A stretch of 64,000 nt of DNA, taken from the NCBI RefSeq assembly GCF_001552615.1, contig NZ_BCRN01000002.1, positions 1-64,000 on the forward strand, in the 5' to 3' direction. The stretch is from Millisia brevis NBRC 105863 (GTDB lineage: Bacteria > Actinomycetota > Actinomycetes > Mycobacteriales > Mycobacteriaceae). Shown piece after piece: positions 34,105 to 44,004 of this stretch. Position 1 is the first letter of the stretch, and each line of letters starts with the position of its first letter. Both the position numbers and the translations under genes were made by a program. The notes below the pieces were generated by a model that saw only the letters and a program-made list of their open reading frames with translations, made no database searches and was not told where the DNA came from.

Positions 34105-35148
34105 GTGCACACACGGCGGCGAGGACCGGGAGCACGCGTTCTCGCACCGATTGCGATGGTGTTGGCGATCGTGACCGCGTGCGGGTCGTCGGGGACCACC
34201 GACACCACCGAGCAGGACACGACCGTCGCCGGGGACCTGGGTGTGGTCGCCGCCGATCCGGTCACCTCGCCCGCGCCGACCCGGTTGCCGGACGGCACCG
34301 TCGCCGAGGCACCCACGATCGTCGAGATGGTCGGCGACGAGGGCTCGGATCAGCTGGTGGCGCTGCTGAACGATCGCCGACAGCTGGCGGTGTACAACCG
34401 CGCCGACCCGACCACCCCGACCCGGGTGGTCAACGCCCCCGACTCGGCGCGGTCGATCTCCGCCGGCCCCAACGGCACGGTGCTGATCGTCACCGACGCC
34501 GGCGTCGACGTCCTCGACCCGGCGTCCGGCGCGCTGAGCACGATCGATCCCGACACCGACGCGACCCCGACCGCAGCGGCCGCCTGGGGTGACGGCTACG
34601 CGATCGGCACGGACGACGGCGCGGTGCACCTGATCAACGCGGACGGCAGCGCCGAACGGACGATCACCGGGCTCGGCGGTATCGATCGGATCCTCGCGCG
34701 CCCGGAGGCGGTCTCGGTGATCGACCGGGTGCAGTCGTCGGTGCGGTCGGTCGATCTCGACGACAACCGGGCCGGGCCGGCGTTGCGCGCGGGCGAAGGT
34801 GTGGGCACCGCGGTCGGCTCCGCGGACGGCACGATCGTCTCCACCGACGTGCGCGACGGGGAGCTGCTGGTCTTCACCGACGACCCCCTGGTGCTGCGGC
34901 AGCGCTTTCCGGTCCCGGACGGGCCGTTCGCGGTCGCCTACGATAGCGGGACGGGACTGGTATGGGTGACCGTGACCGGCCTCAACGAAGTGGTCGAGTG
35001 GGATATCTCCGAGGGCATTCCGGTGGAAAGCCGCAGATTCCGAACGGTGCAGCAGCCGAACTCGCTGGTCTTCGACCGGCAGTCGGGTGATCTGTTCGTC
35101 GGGTCCGCGGTAGGCGGCGGTCTGCAACGTATTCCGACGAGGAGCTGA
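34105..35148 (+). CDS. Surface lipoprotein with beta-propeller-like repeats (LppL-like)
   Basis: A 347-aa lipoprotein. The signal peptide ends in a lipobox-like TACG, followed by a Thr/Asp-rich linker and repeats of the YncE type (LLNDRRQLAVYN, VLIVTDAGVDVLDP, VEWDISEG). The GTG at 34105 is chosen because AAGGAGG lies 7 nt upstream. Its position just before the DUF5703 gene and pyrD matches LppL of mycobacteria, as I recall that locus. Role unknown. Confidence 0.7.
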   Translation: MHTRRRGPGARVLAPIAMVLAIVTACGSSGTTDTTEQDTTVAGDLGVVAADPVTSPAPTRLPDGTVAEAPTIVEMVGDEGSDQLVALLNDRRQLAVYNRADPTTPTRVVNAPDSARSISAGPNGTVLIVTDAGVDVLDPASGALSTIDPDTDATPTAAAAWGDGYAIGTDDGAVHLINADGSAERTITGLGGIDRILARPEAVSVIDRVQSSVRSVDLDDNRAGPALRAGEGVGTAVGSADGTIVSTDVRDGELLVFTDDPLVLRQRFPVPDGPFAVAYDSGTGLVWVTVTGLNEVVEWDISEGIPVESRRFRTVQQPNSLVFDRQSGDLFVGSAVGGGLQRIPTRS

Positions 35149-35153
35149 GGGAC

Positions 35154-35423
35154 GTGGTCTTCGAACGTCGACGAGCGGTTCCGGCCGGCTGGGAGACCCA
35201 GTCCGACGATTACGAGTACATTCCGCTGCGGCTGCCCCCCGACGTGACGCGGGTGACCGCGTCGATGCGGTTGGCGATCCAGGCGGAGTTCGGCGGCTGG
35301 GAGCTCTCCCGGGTGCGCCTCTACACCGACGGCAGCCGTCGCGTCCTGCTCCGTCGCCGCAAGCGCGGTGAGGCCGCCGGCCACGGTGATCTCGGCGGTA
35401 CGGCGACCGCGGTGGGCGAGTAG
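35154..35423 (+). CDS. DUF5703 family protein
   Basis: An 89-aa basic protein with WETQSDDYEYIPLRLPPDVTRV, the hallmark of DUF5703. The remainder is Arg-rich, then a Gly/Ala tail. It starts with GTG 5 bp after the lipoprotein stop and ends 3 bp before pyrD, so the three are co-transcribed. Function is unknown. Confidence 0.8.
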   Translation: MVFERRRAVPAGWETQSDDYEYIPLRLPPDVTRVTASMRLAIQAEFGGWELSRVRLYTDGSRRVLLRRRKRGEAAGHGDLGGTATAVGE

Positions 35424-35426
35424 ATC

Positions 35427-36533
35427 ATGATCTACGACGCGCTCTACGGCGCCCTGCTCAAGGTGATGTTCCTGATCGACCCCGAACGCATCCACCGGGT
35501 GGTGTTCGCGGTCCTGCGCGGGTCGGGGCGGTTCGGCCCCCCGGCCGCCGTGCTGGCCCGGGTGTTGACGGTGCGCGACCGGTCGCTGCGGGTGCGCGCC
35601 TTCGGTGTCGACTTCCCCAATCCGGTGGGCCTGGCGGCCGGCTTCGACAAGAACGCCGACGGGGTCGACACCTGGCGGGCGCTGGGCTTCGGTTTCGCCG
35701 AGGTCGGGACGGTCACCGCGGACGGTCAGCCCGGCAATCCGATGCCGCGGCTGTTCCGGCTGCCCGCCGACCGGGCGCTGATCAACCGGATGGGCTTCAA
35801 CAACCACGGCGCCGGCCACGCGGCGAACAATCTGCGTCGTCGCCGCGGTGGTATCCCGATCGGCATCAACATCGGCAAGACCAAGGTGGTTCCGCTCGAG
35901 CAGGCGTCGGCGGACTACCTGTCGAGCACCACGTTGCTCTCCCCCCTCGCCGACTTCCTGGTCGTCAACGTCAGCTCCCCCAACACTCCGGGGCTGCGGG
36001 ACCTGCAGGCGATCGAGTCGCTGCGGCCGCTGCTGACCACCGTGCGCGAGATGTCGTCGGCGCCGGTGCTGGTCAAGATCGCGCCGGATCTCAGCGATGC
36101 GGATGTCGACGCGATCGCCGATCTCGCCGTCGAACTCGACCTCGCGGGCATCGTCGCGACCAACACCACGATCGGCCGCGAGGGGTTGCGCACCCATCGG
36201 GCCGATGTCGAACGCATCGGCGCCGGGGGTCTGTCGGGCCCGCCGGTGGCGGCACGCTCCGTCGAGGTGCTGCGCCGGCTGCGCGCCCGCGTCGGCGACC
36301 GGCTGGTGCTGATTTCGGTCGGTGGGATCGAAACGCCCGAACAGGCCTGGGAGCGCATCACCGCCGGGGCGACGCTGGTCCAGGGCTACACCGGCTTCAT
36401 CTACGGCGGCCCGTTCTGGATTCGACGGATCAACAAGGGGATCGCCGCGAAGCTGAAGCAGGGGGGCTTCGCGGATCTGGCCGCCGCGGTGGGCAGCGAC
36501 GTCACCACCGCACGCGCCGACCGCACCGCCTGA
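35427..36533 (+). CDS. pyrD: Dihydroorotate dehydrogenase (quinone), class 2
   Basis: A 368-aa flavoenzyme that oxidises dihydroorotate to orotate in pyrimidine synthesis, passing electrons to quinone at the membrane. The N-terminal helical extension (residues 1-40) marks class 2. [35 protein letters not shown] with the catalytic Ser, VKIAPDLSD and YTGFIYGGP are all present. It ends a conserved Mycobacteriales block; a GC-rich tandem repeat follows. Confidence 0.95.
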   Translation: MIYDALYGALLKVMFLIDPERIHRVVFAVLRGSGRFGPPAAVLARVLTVRDRSLRVRAFGVDFPNPVGLAAGFDKNADGVDTWRALGFGFAEVGTVTADGQPGNPMPRLFRLPADRALINRMGFNNHGAGHAANNLRRRRGGIPIGINIGKTKVVPLEQASADYLSSTTLLSPLADFLVVNVSSPNTPGLRDLQAIESLRPLLTTVREMSSAPVLVKIAPDLSDADVDAIADLAVELDLAGIVATNTTIGREGLRTHRADVERIGAGGLSGPPVAARSVEVLRRLRARVGDRLVLISVGGIETPEQAWERITAGATLVQGYTGFIYGGPFWIRRINKGIAAKLKQGGFADLAAAVGSDVTTARADRTA

Positions 36534-36561
36534 CCGACCGCACCGCCCGGCGGGCCGCGCA

Positions 36562-36613
36562 CCGCCCGACCGGTGGCCCCGCCCGACCGGTGGCCCAGCC
36601 CGACGGGTGGGCC
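36562..36613. repeat. Three tandem 17-bp GC-rich repeats after pyrD
   Basis: Two identical units CCGCCCGACCGGTGGCC at 36562-36578 and 36579-36595 are followed by a variant (CAGCCCGACGGGTGGGCC) to 36613. Each unit carries ACCGGT, so the array could fold into alternative hairpins. It may terminate pyrD transcription. Confidence 0.6.
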
Positions 36614-36697
36614 TCGCCCGGACCCCTGACATTTGTCACCCGCCGATCGTGACCGATCGCAGACCGGGTGAAGCGGACCGCGATCGATGCTGAGTCC

Positions 36698-37650
<953 letters not shown>

Positions 37651-37654
<4 letters not shown>

Positions 37655-38439
37655 CCGCCGTCGTCGCCCCGCAGGTCCGGCGCCGCACCCCGCCGCTCGG
37701 CGGGCTCTCCGGCACGATCCTCGGCATCGAGATCCGCCGGGTCCTGCGCAATCCGCGGGTGATGCTCTTCGCCCTGGTCCTGCCCGCGGCGTTCTTCCTG
37801 ATCTTCGGCACCGACAGCTCGTACCGCACCCAATCGGTCGGCACCGCCAACGTGACCTCCTATGTGATGGTGTCGATGGCGGTCTACGGCGCCCTGCTCG
37901 CCGCCACCAGCGGCGGCGCGATGGTCGCCACCGAGCGGGCCCTCGGCTGGAGTCGGCAACTGCGGCTGACTCCCCTGCGGCCGACCGCCTACGTGGCGAT
38001 GAAGATCGCCGTCGCCATGGCGATCGGTCTGATGGCGGTCACGGTGGTGATGATCTGCGGAGAGATCTTCGGCGCCGACCTGTCGATCGGCCGCATGCTC
38101 GCCTGCGCGGCGATCGGCTGGCTGTGCAGTTCGGTCTTCGCCGCCTTCGGCCTGTTCATGGGCTACCTGCTGCCCAGCGAGAACGTCATGCAGATCCTGG
38201 GGCCGGCGATGGCGCTGCTGTCCTTCGCGGGCGGCCTATTCGTGCCGGTCGACTCCATGGGATCGGTCTTCGCGACGATCGCGCACTTCATGCCCACCTA
38301 CGGGGTGGCGGTTCTGGCCCGCTACCCGATCGACTCGTCGCCGTCGTTGTGGCTCGCGCTGCTGAACGTCGTGGTGTGGGCGGCGATCTTCGTCGCGGGC
38401 GCCGCGTGGCGGATGAGCCGCGACACCCGCCGCGTGTGA
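37651..38439 (+). CDS. ABC-2 type exporter permease
   Basis: A 262-aa membrane protein of the ABC-2 type with six hydrophobic segments, beginning LSGTILGIEIRRVLRNPRVMLFALVLPAAFFLIF and containing GWSRQLRLTPLRPTAY, the cytoplasmic coupling region. It pairs with the preceding ATPase. The substrate is unknown; a hydrophobic drug or membrane lipid is typical for this class. Confidence 0.85.
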
Positions 38440-38487
38440 GCGACCCGCTCGAACGGCCGTCGACGCCTGCCGGGAGCGGCGCCTACC

Positions 38488-39663
38488 GTGACTGATGTGT
38501 CCGATCGCACGCTCGAGGTCGACCCCGACCGCCGGGATCCGCCAGCCCGTCCGAGGTGGCGGATCCTGGCGATCGGCGCCTGGCTGCTCTTCCTGGCGTA
38601 TCCGCTGACCGCGGTCCTGCGCTATCCGCAGCCTGCCGGTCGAATCCTCGGTCTGGTCCTGGTGGCCACCTTCGTCGCGACCTATCTGTACCTGCTGCTG
38701 CGGATTCGGTGGCGGGTCGGCCGCCCGCGGTTCCGGCCGCGGCGCGTGGTGCCGCTGTTGGTCGGCCTGGTCGTGATCACCGGCGCCCTCGTTCCGTTCG
38801 CCGGGCCCGACGCCTTGGTCTGCCTGGTGTTCATCACCGCCGCGGCCATGGCGACACTGCCGATCCGATTCGGCATCGCGGTGGCGGCGCTGATGCTGGC
38901 GGTCAGTTCCCTCGCCGCCTTGACCGTGCCCGGCTGGCAGGACCACAACGAGAGCCTCGCCGTCGTCCTGGCCGCGGCCTCGACCTTCGCCATGCGCCTG
39001 GCGATGCAACGTACCGATCGTCTGCTGGACGTCGAACGCGAACTCGGCCGCACCGCTCTCGACCAGGGCCTCGACCAGGAACGCGCCCGCATCGCCCGCG
39101 ACCTGCACGACATCCTCGGCCATTCGCTCACCGTGATCTCGCTCAAGGCGCAGGTCGCCGACCGCACCTTCGACGACGACCCGCAGCGGGCCCGCGCGGA
39201 GATCCTCGAGATCGAGCGGCTCTCCCGCGATGCGCTCGCCGATGTGCGGGCCACCGCGCTCGGGGTGCGCGGTATCTCGCTGCCGGGCGAGATCGCCGAG
39301 GCCCGCGCCGCGCTGACCGCGGCCGGTATCGAACCGGATCTGCCGGGGGTCACCGACGAGGTCGACTCCCGCCACCGCGAACTGTTCGCCTGGACGATCC
39401 GCGAGGCGGTGACCAATGTGGTGCGTCATTCGCGGGCTCGCACCTGCACGGTCGAACTCGGCCGCCGCCGGGTCGCGATCATCGACGACGGTCTCGGCCC
39501 GCAGGCCCCGACCACCTCCGGTGATCCCTTCTCCGGACACGGCCTCGAAGGTCTGCGTCGGCGGGTGGAACGGGCCGGGGGCACGATGATGATCGGCCCG
39601 GGGCCCACCGGGAACGGCTTTGCGATCGAGGTGGAGGTACCCGGTGACCAACCGCTCGACTGA
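38488..39663 (+). CDS. NarL-type sensor histidine kinase (DesK-like)
   Basis: A 391-aa kinase. About six transmembrane segments occupy residues 25-175 without a large extracytoplasmic domain, suggesting membrane-state sensing. The HisKA_3 box ERARIARDLHDILGHSLTVI holds His207. N and G boxes are REAVTNVVRHS and DDGLG with GHGLEGLRRRV. GTG at 38488 is used; GTG at 38497 is possible. It overlaps the response regulator gene, and probably regulates the ABC exporter upstream. Confidence 0.82.
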   Translation: MTDVSDRTLEVDPDRRDPPARPRWRILAIGAWLLFLAYPLTAVLRYPQPAGRILGLVLVATFVATYLYLLLRIRWRVGRPRFRPRRVVPLLVGLVVITGALVPFAGPDALVCLVFITAAAMATLPIRFGIAVAALMLAVSSLAALTVPGWQDHNESLAVVLAAASTFAMRLAMQRTDRLLDVERELGRTALDQGLDQERARIARDLHDILGHSLTVISLKAQVADRTFDDDPQRARAEILEIERLSRDALADVRATALGVRGISLPGEIAEARAALTAAGIEPDLPGVTDEVDSRHRELFAWTIREAVTNVVRHSRARTCTVELGRRRVAIIDDGLGPQAPTTSGDPFSGHGLEGLRRRVERAGGTMMIGPGPTGNGFAIEVEVPGDQPLD

Positions 39664-40318
39664 CCCGATTCAGTCCGCCGCAGCGCCCGCCGAAGGATCT
39701 TCTGAACCGATACGGTTGCTGGTGGCGGACGACCAGGCCCTCGTCCGCGGCGCCCTGGTCGCCCTGCTGGAACTCGAACGGGATATCCGCGTGGTCGGCC
39801 AGGTCGGGCGCGGCGACGAGGTGGTCGACGCCGCCCTCGCCGAACGCCCGGATGTCGCGTTGCTCGACGTCGAGATGCCGGGTCTCGACGGGATCAGCGC
39901 CACCCGACTGCTGCACGAGCGGCTGCCCGAGTGCCGGGTGTTGATGGTCACGACGTTCGGTCGGCCCGGCTATCTGCGCAAGGCACTCGAGGCGGGCGCG
40001 TACGGGTTTGTCGTCAAGGACACACCGGCCCGCGAACTCGCCGACGCGGTACGCCGCGTCAGCCGCGGCCTGCGGGTGATCGATCCCAACCTCGCCGCGG
40101 ACTCGATGGTCAGCGGCGCGTCCCCATTGACCGATCGGGAGACCGACGTCCTGCGCGCCGCCCGCGACGGGGGCACGGTCACCGATATCGCCAAGGCGCT
40201 CTTCCTCTCCGAGGGCACCGTGCGCAATCACCTGTCGAGCGCGATCGGCAAGACCTCCGCCCGCACCCGCGCCGAGGCGGTCCGCATCGCCCTGGATTCC
40301 GGCTGGTTGCTGCCCTGA
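39644..40318 (+). CDS. NarL/FixJ-family response regulator
   Basis: Encodes 224 aa. The receiver has ADDQALVRG, phospho-acceptor Asp75 in ALLDVEMPGLDG and Lys in FVVKDTP. The LuxR-type HTH (LTDRETDVLRAARDG, FLSEGTVRNHLSSAIGK) is at the C terminus. GTG at 39644 is supported by GGAGG 6 nt upstream and lies inside the kinase 3' end, so the pair is translationally coupled. Confidence 0.87.
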   Translation: MTNRSTDPIQSAAAPAEGSSEPIRLLVADDQALVRGALVALLELERDIRVVGQVGRGDEVVDAALAERPDVALLDVEMPGLDGISATRLLHERLPECRVLMVTTFGRPGYLRKALEAGAYGFVVKDTPARELADAVRRVSRGLRVIDPNLAADSMVSGASPLTDRETDVLRAARDGGTVTDIAKALFLSEGTVRNHLSSAIGKTSARTRAEAVRIALDSGWLLP

Positions 40319-40329
40319 TTCCCGGCCGC

Positions 40330-41187
40330 CTAGACGTGACGCGGTCTCGGCCGACCGTCCCATACGGTCCGAACTCGGGACATCTCCGCCACCTCGTCGC
40401 CGATCCGCGGATCGATGCTCCGCAGGACGAACAACGCGTCCGCATGCCGCCGCCGGTGGTCGACCCGCAGCACCTGTTCATGGTGCGCGATGCGGTTGCG
40501 GACTCTGCGCAGTCGATCGAGTGCCGCGCTGATCAGGTAGCCCGCCGCAACCTCTGCGGGTAGCTGTCGGCGATGCTCCGCACTCCGATACGCGAAGTCC
40601 GCCATCATGTCCCCGACGAACGGAAAGGCGAGGCTCATCGCGTCCCGCCACAGATGCTCGCGAGCGGTGTACCCGGACTGCAGTCGTCTGCGGCCGTTCT
40701 CGGTCGGCGGATCACTCGGCAACAGATTGACCAGGTTGCCGAAGGTCAACTGGGCAACAAGATCGTCTTGGGTGACGACGTGATTCCGACGCGGATGCGG
40801 TCCGCCCTCCGGATCCGGAGTGGCGCGATTCCGCTGTGCGCGCACCGCATCGTGCTTCAGGCCCATCAGAACTCGGCTGCCGAGAATCCGCTCGAGTGGC
40901 ACCGCCGGTTCGCGCAGCCAGTCGGGCTTTCGACACGCCGCCCCGTTCCACTCCCGCAGTTGCGAGTCGAGCACATTTCGCACCAGAACCTCGGTCTGGC
41001 ACAGCACCTCGTACCAGGAGGAGCTGATCGTGACCTGCCAGATGTACAGGGCGCCGAGAGACGCCGTATCGGCAGGGGCGCCGCCGGCCATCTCGGCCCA
41101 GTAGTCGCGATACGGCTGCAGGCGCGCTGGGCGCAGGATCTCCACGAAGGCCGGTGTTACCGGCCGAGCATACGAACGGAAGACCAC
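40330..41187 (-). CDS. Abi-like protein with HEPN-type RxxxxH motif
   Basis: Up to 285 aa. The arrangement LGALYIWQVTISSSWYEVLCQTEVLVRNVLDSQL, VTQDDLVAQLTFGNLVNLLP, then RVRNRIAHHEQVL and RRRHADALFVLRSIDP matches the Abi-like family. RNRIAHHE is a HEPN ribonuclease-type motif, so an abortive-infection or RNA-cleavage role is plausible but unproven. The GTG at 41187 falls inside a hairpin, so the true start may be the in-frame GTG at 41145. It stands alone with no antitoxin gene evident. Confidence 0.6.
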   Translation of the reverse strand: MVFRSYARPVTPAFVEILRPARLQPYRDYWAEMAGGAPADTASLGALYIWQVTISSSWYEVLCQTEVLVRNVLDSQLREWNGAACRKPDWLREPAVPLERILGSRVLMGLKHDAVRAQRNRATPDPEGGPHPRRNHVVTQDDLVAQLTFGNLVNLLPSDPPTENGRRRLQSGYTAREHLWRDAMSLAFPFVGDMMADFAYRSAEHRRQLPAEVAAGYLISAALDRLRRVRNRIAHHEQVLRVDHRRRHADALFVLRSIDPRIGDEVAEMSRVRTVWDGRPRPRHV

Positions 41188-41216
41188 AGGCCCGGCCGAC
41201 TCGGCCGGGCCTGTGG
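41184..41216 (-). terminator. Hairpin downstream of the SGNH hydrolase gene
   Basis: Inverted arms CCACAGGCCCGGCCGA (41184-41199) and TCGGCCGGGCCTGTGG (41201-41216) are perfect over 16 bp with one central base, likely folding as a 13-bp stem with a 7-nt loop. It overlaps the proposed start of the Abi-like gene. Confidence 0.6.
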
Positions 41217-41321
41217 ATAACTCTGTCTATCAACGACCGATCCTGTCGGCACGTTTTCCACCTGCAAGGCTAACAAACGAGGTGACCCGCAACAACGAAG
41301 CTGAAGGTCGCCATCCGCGCC

Positions 41322-42686
41322 TCAGCAGCGCACGATGGCCAGGAGTTCGTCGAGGTCGATCGCGTCGGCCTGGATGCGGGTGCCGAGATCGCCGGGGTGA
41401 ACCTGGTCCGGGGAGGTACCGGGAGCCCACACCGAGGGGTTGGCCGGGTCGCGCACCGCGAGGTCGTAGTCGACCACCATGTCGAACAGGCCCGCGGTGC
41501 GAATGAAGTGGTTGACCTTCTCCCGCTCGGCCTGCGTCCCCGGCAGGGCGTACATGAAGGCGATATCGCGGGCGGCGCCGGTCGGGGTCAGGGTCGCGGC
41601 GATCACCCGGATGTCGCGGTCGCGGGCCTTGGCGACGATGTCCCGATAGGCGTCGATCACAGCGTCGGCCGGGGTACCGAAGGCGAGGTCGTTGAGACCG
41701 TGCAGCAGCAGGACCGCTCGGGTCCCCGGCACGTCGAGGGCATCGGCGACGATCCGGTCCCGGCCGGGGATACCGCCCCAGCCGACGCCGTGCGGACCGA
41801 AGCCGACCTGCGCCGGACCGTCGGTGACGAAGTTGAAGCTCAGTGTCCCCATCGTCACAACCACCCGATCGCCGCCCGGGACCTCGGCGAGCCGCCGCGT
41901 CAGGAAGTCCGGGGTCCGGGTCTCCGCGTCGACCGTGGTGGTGATCGGTTCGGTGAACGATTCGCCGAAGGCGACGAGCCCGGCGGTGCCGGCGCCGGCG
42001 ACGGTATCGATCGCTGCCGCAAAGTAGTTCGACGTCGTCTGCTCGGTGAAGGCGGCGCCCGAGTCGGAATCGGCGGCGTCCCCGCTCCCGAAGGGTGTCA
42101 GATAGGAGGTGCGGTTGGCGTCCATGTGATGGGTCGGCGACACGACGATCGGGTCCGGGATGTGAAAGCTGATCGCGACCTTGTCGAAGGGGCGGATCGC
42201 GAAATCCACCGGATCCGAGACGATTTCCGCACCAGCGGGAACCGTGATGGTCGATTCTCCGCCGAAGGTGACCTGCCGCCGACTGCCGGGGACCAGGTCG
42301 CTACCGGCGAGTTGCGCACCGACATTGACCGAGGTGAATGTCAGCGGTGTGGTCCCCCAGGTATTGCTCAACGTCAGCCGGATGCGGTCGCCGGAGGTCT
42401 TGGGAGCGGCCAGCATCCGCAGGCTCTGGTTGCCGATCGGGCGGGGCGGCTTCAGCGGATAGGACTCGAAGTAGATCAGCCCCTGGCCGGCGTTGTCCTC
42501 CTGGGCAATACGTTGGGGGCCGCCCATATTCGATGACCATGCACGCACCCAGCCGGGGCGGTCGCAGGTCACCGAGTCCACCGGTTGACCGGTCGTGATC
42601 GGCTGGGCATGGGCCGTCGGCACGGTGGTCATACCGGCCGGCGTGACGAGGAGGGCGGTCAGCAGGATTGCGGGCAGTCGTCGCAC
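41322..42686 (-). CDS. Secreted SGNH/GDSL-type hydrolase
   Basis: A 454-aa exported protein. The signal peptide (VRRLPAILLTALLVTPAGMTTVPTAHAQ) is followed by a beta-rich N-terminal module (residues 40-200) and an SGNH domain. Block I reads VAFGESFTE: Ser is kept but the usual GDS is GES. Block III is LLHGLNDLAF and block V SPDQVHPGD, with the Asp-His pair. It is probably an esterase acting on carbohydrate or lipid esters outside the cell. The GTG at 42686 is chosen by the signal peptide. Confidence 0.7.
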   Translation of the reverse strand: MRRLPAILLTALLVTPAGMTTVPTAHAQPITTGQPVDSVTCDRPGWVRAWSSNMGGPQRIAQEDNAGQGLIYFESYPLKPPRPIGNQSLRMLAAPKTSGDRIRLTLSNTWGTTPLTFTSVNVGAQLAGSDLVPGSRRQVTFGGESTITVPAGAEIVSDPVDFAIRPFDKVAISFHIPDPIVVSPTHHMDANRTSYLTPFGSGDAADSDSGAAFTEQTTSNYFAAAIDTVAGAGTAGLVAFGESFTEPITTTVDAETRTPDFLTRRLAEVPGGDRVVVTMGTLSFNFVTDGPAQVGFGPHGVGWGGIPGRDRIVADALDVPGTRAVLLLHGLNDLAFGTPADAVIDAYRDIVAKARDRDIRVIAATLTPTGAARDIAFMYALPGTQAEREKVNHFIRTAGLFDMVVDYDLAVRDPANPSVWAPGTSPDQVHPGDLGTRIQADAIDLDELLAIVRC

Positions 42687-42774
42687 CCGCGAGACGCTAC
42701 CGAAACCGCTCCCGTGCGCCAGAGTACGAAAGTGACAATGCCCGTGCGGCTTCCGGCGAAGCGACCGGGACGGA

Positions 42775-43827
42775 TCAGAACCCGTCCGTCGAGGTCGGCG
42801 CGGTGCGGAAGCGCCCCGGACTGGTCCCGACGAGAGTCCGAAATGTACGACTGAAGTGCGAGACATCACGAAAGCCCACCGACTGTGCGATATCCGCCAC
42901 CGATAGGTCCGTTGAGACGAGATACCGCTTCGCGCGGTCGATCCGCATGCGGTGCAACAAGGCTCGCGGAGTGGTTCCGGCTCCGGCCAACAACTTCTGG
43001 ACGTTGCGCAGCGACATCCCGCACCGGGCCGCGATCCCGGTGACGGTCAGGTCCGGGTCGTGCAGCAGTTCGTCGACCACCTGGCGGATCCGGTCGAGGT
43101 CCGCCGCACGATGACCGGTTCCTATCCCGGCCCGCACGGCGACCTCCGCGATGCCTGCCGCCACCATGTCGACCGCCGACATCGCGAAACTGGTCGTGGC
43201 CCCACTGCTCAGCCCGGCTCCCTCCGCGGCGAGATCGACCAACACCCGACCGGCGATCGCGGAGGCCCCCGGCCCCGGCCCGAAGGAGCGACCGGTCGCA
43301 TGGTCGAGGTACGGCTCCGGGAGCCGACAGGTGAGCATCTCGCGGGGAATGTGCGCGACGACCTGCCGGAAGCAGGTGGGCGACCGGAAGACAAACGGCC
43401 GACTCAGGTCGAGCAGGGCAAACGCGCCCGTCCGCAGCACGGTCTCGCGGCCGGCCTGCTCGACCTCGACGTGGCCCGCGGTGATCAGGCAGAGCAGGTA
43501 ATCGGCGCTCGCATCCGATCGGGCCATCGCCGCCGAGCGCACCACGGTCTGCTGCTCGGCTCGGATCGTGCTGATGTGCAGGTCGCCCAGCGGGCGGCCA
43601 CCCCATTCGCCGTCGAATCGGTCGCTGGTGTGGGGCCAGGCGATGTCGGTCTCGCAGTAGAGCCGACCGAGAGTGCTCTGCCAGGCGGCACGTCCCTCGT
43701 TCAGGTCGAGTTGGTCGGTCCGCAACGAGACAACCGCGGGCTCACCGGACATCGCGCCGGGAGCCGCCGATATGGGCGCGTCGGACGCGATGCGCTCGCA
43801 GTCATCGAGTTGTTCGCGTTCGGCCAT
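42775..43827 (-). CDS. AraC-family regulator of the phenol hydroxylase genes (NphR-like)
   Basis: A 350-aa regulator: an N-terminal ligand-sensing domain (residues about 45-220, YLLCLITAGHVEVEQAGRE) and a C-terminal double HTH (VTGIAARCGMSLRNVQKLL, LSVADIAQSVGFRDVSHFSRTFR). It resembles NphR of Rhodococcus, which activates 4-nitrophenol/phenol hydroxylase genes. The ATG at 43827 lies within the proximal AGTCAT-like box of the divergent promoter, so the protein may also repress its own gene. A GTG at 43839 is an alternative start. Confidence 0.78.
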   Translation of the reverse strand: MAEREQLDDCERIASDAPISAAPGAMSGEPAVVSLRTDQLDLNEGRAAWQSTLGRLYCETDIAWPHTSDRFDGEWGGRPLGDLHISTIRAEQQTVVRSAAMARSDASADYLLCLITAGHVEVEQAGRETVLRTGAFALLDLSRPFVFRSPTCFRQVVAHIPREMLTCRLPEPYLDHATGRSFGPGPGASAIAGRVLVDLAAEGAGLSSGATTSFAMSAVDMVAAGIAEVAVRAGIGTGHRAADLDRIRQVVDELLHDPDLTVTGIAARCGMSLRNVQKLLAGAGTTPRALLHRMRIDRAKRYLVSTDLSVADIAQSVGFRDVSHFSRTFRTLVGTSPGRFRTAPTSTDGF

Positions 43828-43868
43828 GTTGCGCCACACTCCCGGCTTCTAGTGTTGTGCGTCACAGG
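43799..43868 (+). promoter_or_regulatory. AraC-controlled promoter of the oxygenase gene
   Basis: The distal box CAGTCAT is at 43799 and the degenerate proximal box CGGCCAT at 43821, 22 bp apart. TAGTGT (-10) at 43850 starts 23 bp after the proximal box ends, and TCACAGG follows. The same spacing recurs at 45620 and 50974. The leader to the ATG at 44005 is about 140 nt. Confidence 0.65.
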
Positions 43869-44004
43869 GACGCAACACAGGCCACGGTAACCCGCAGCCG
43901 GCTTCCCGGGGAAGTACCTTCATCGATTTCTTATGCGGCACACAAGGTTCGAGTCATTGGAACCGAGACGATCGGCCGCCACCCACCCATCTCCAGGAGG
44001 CATC

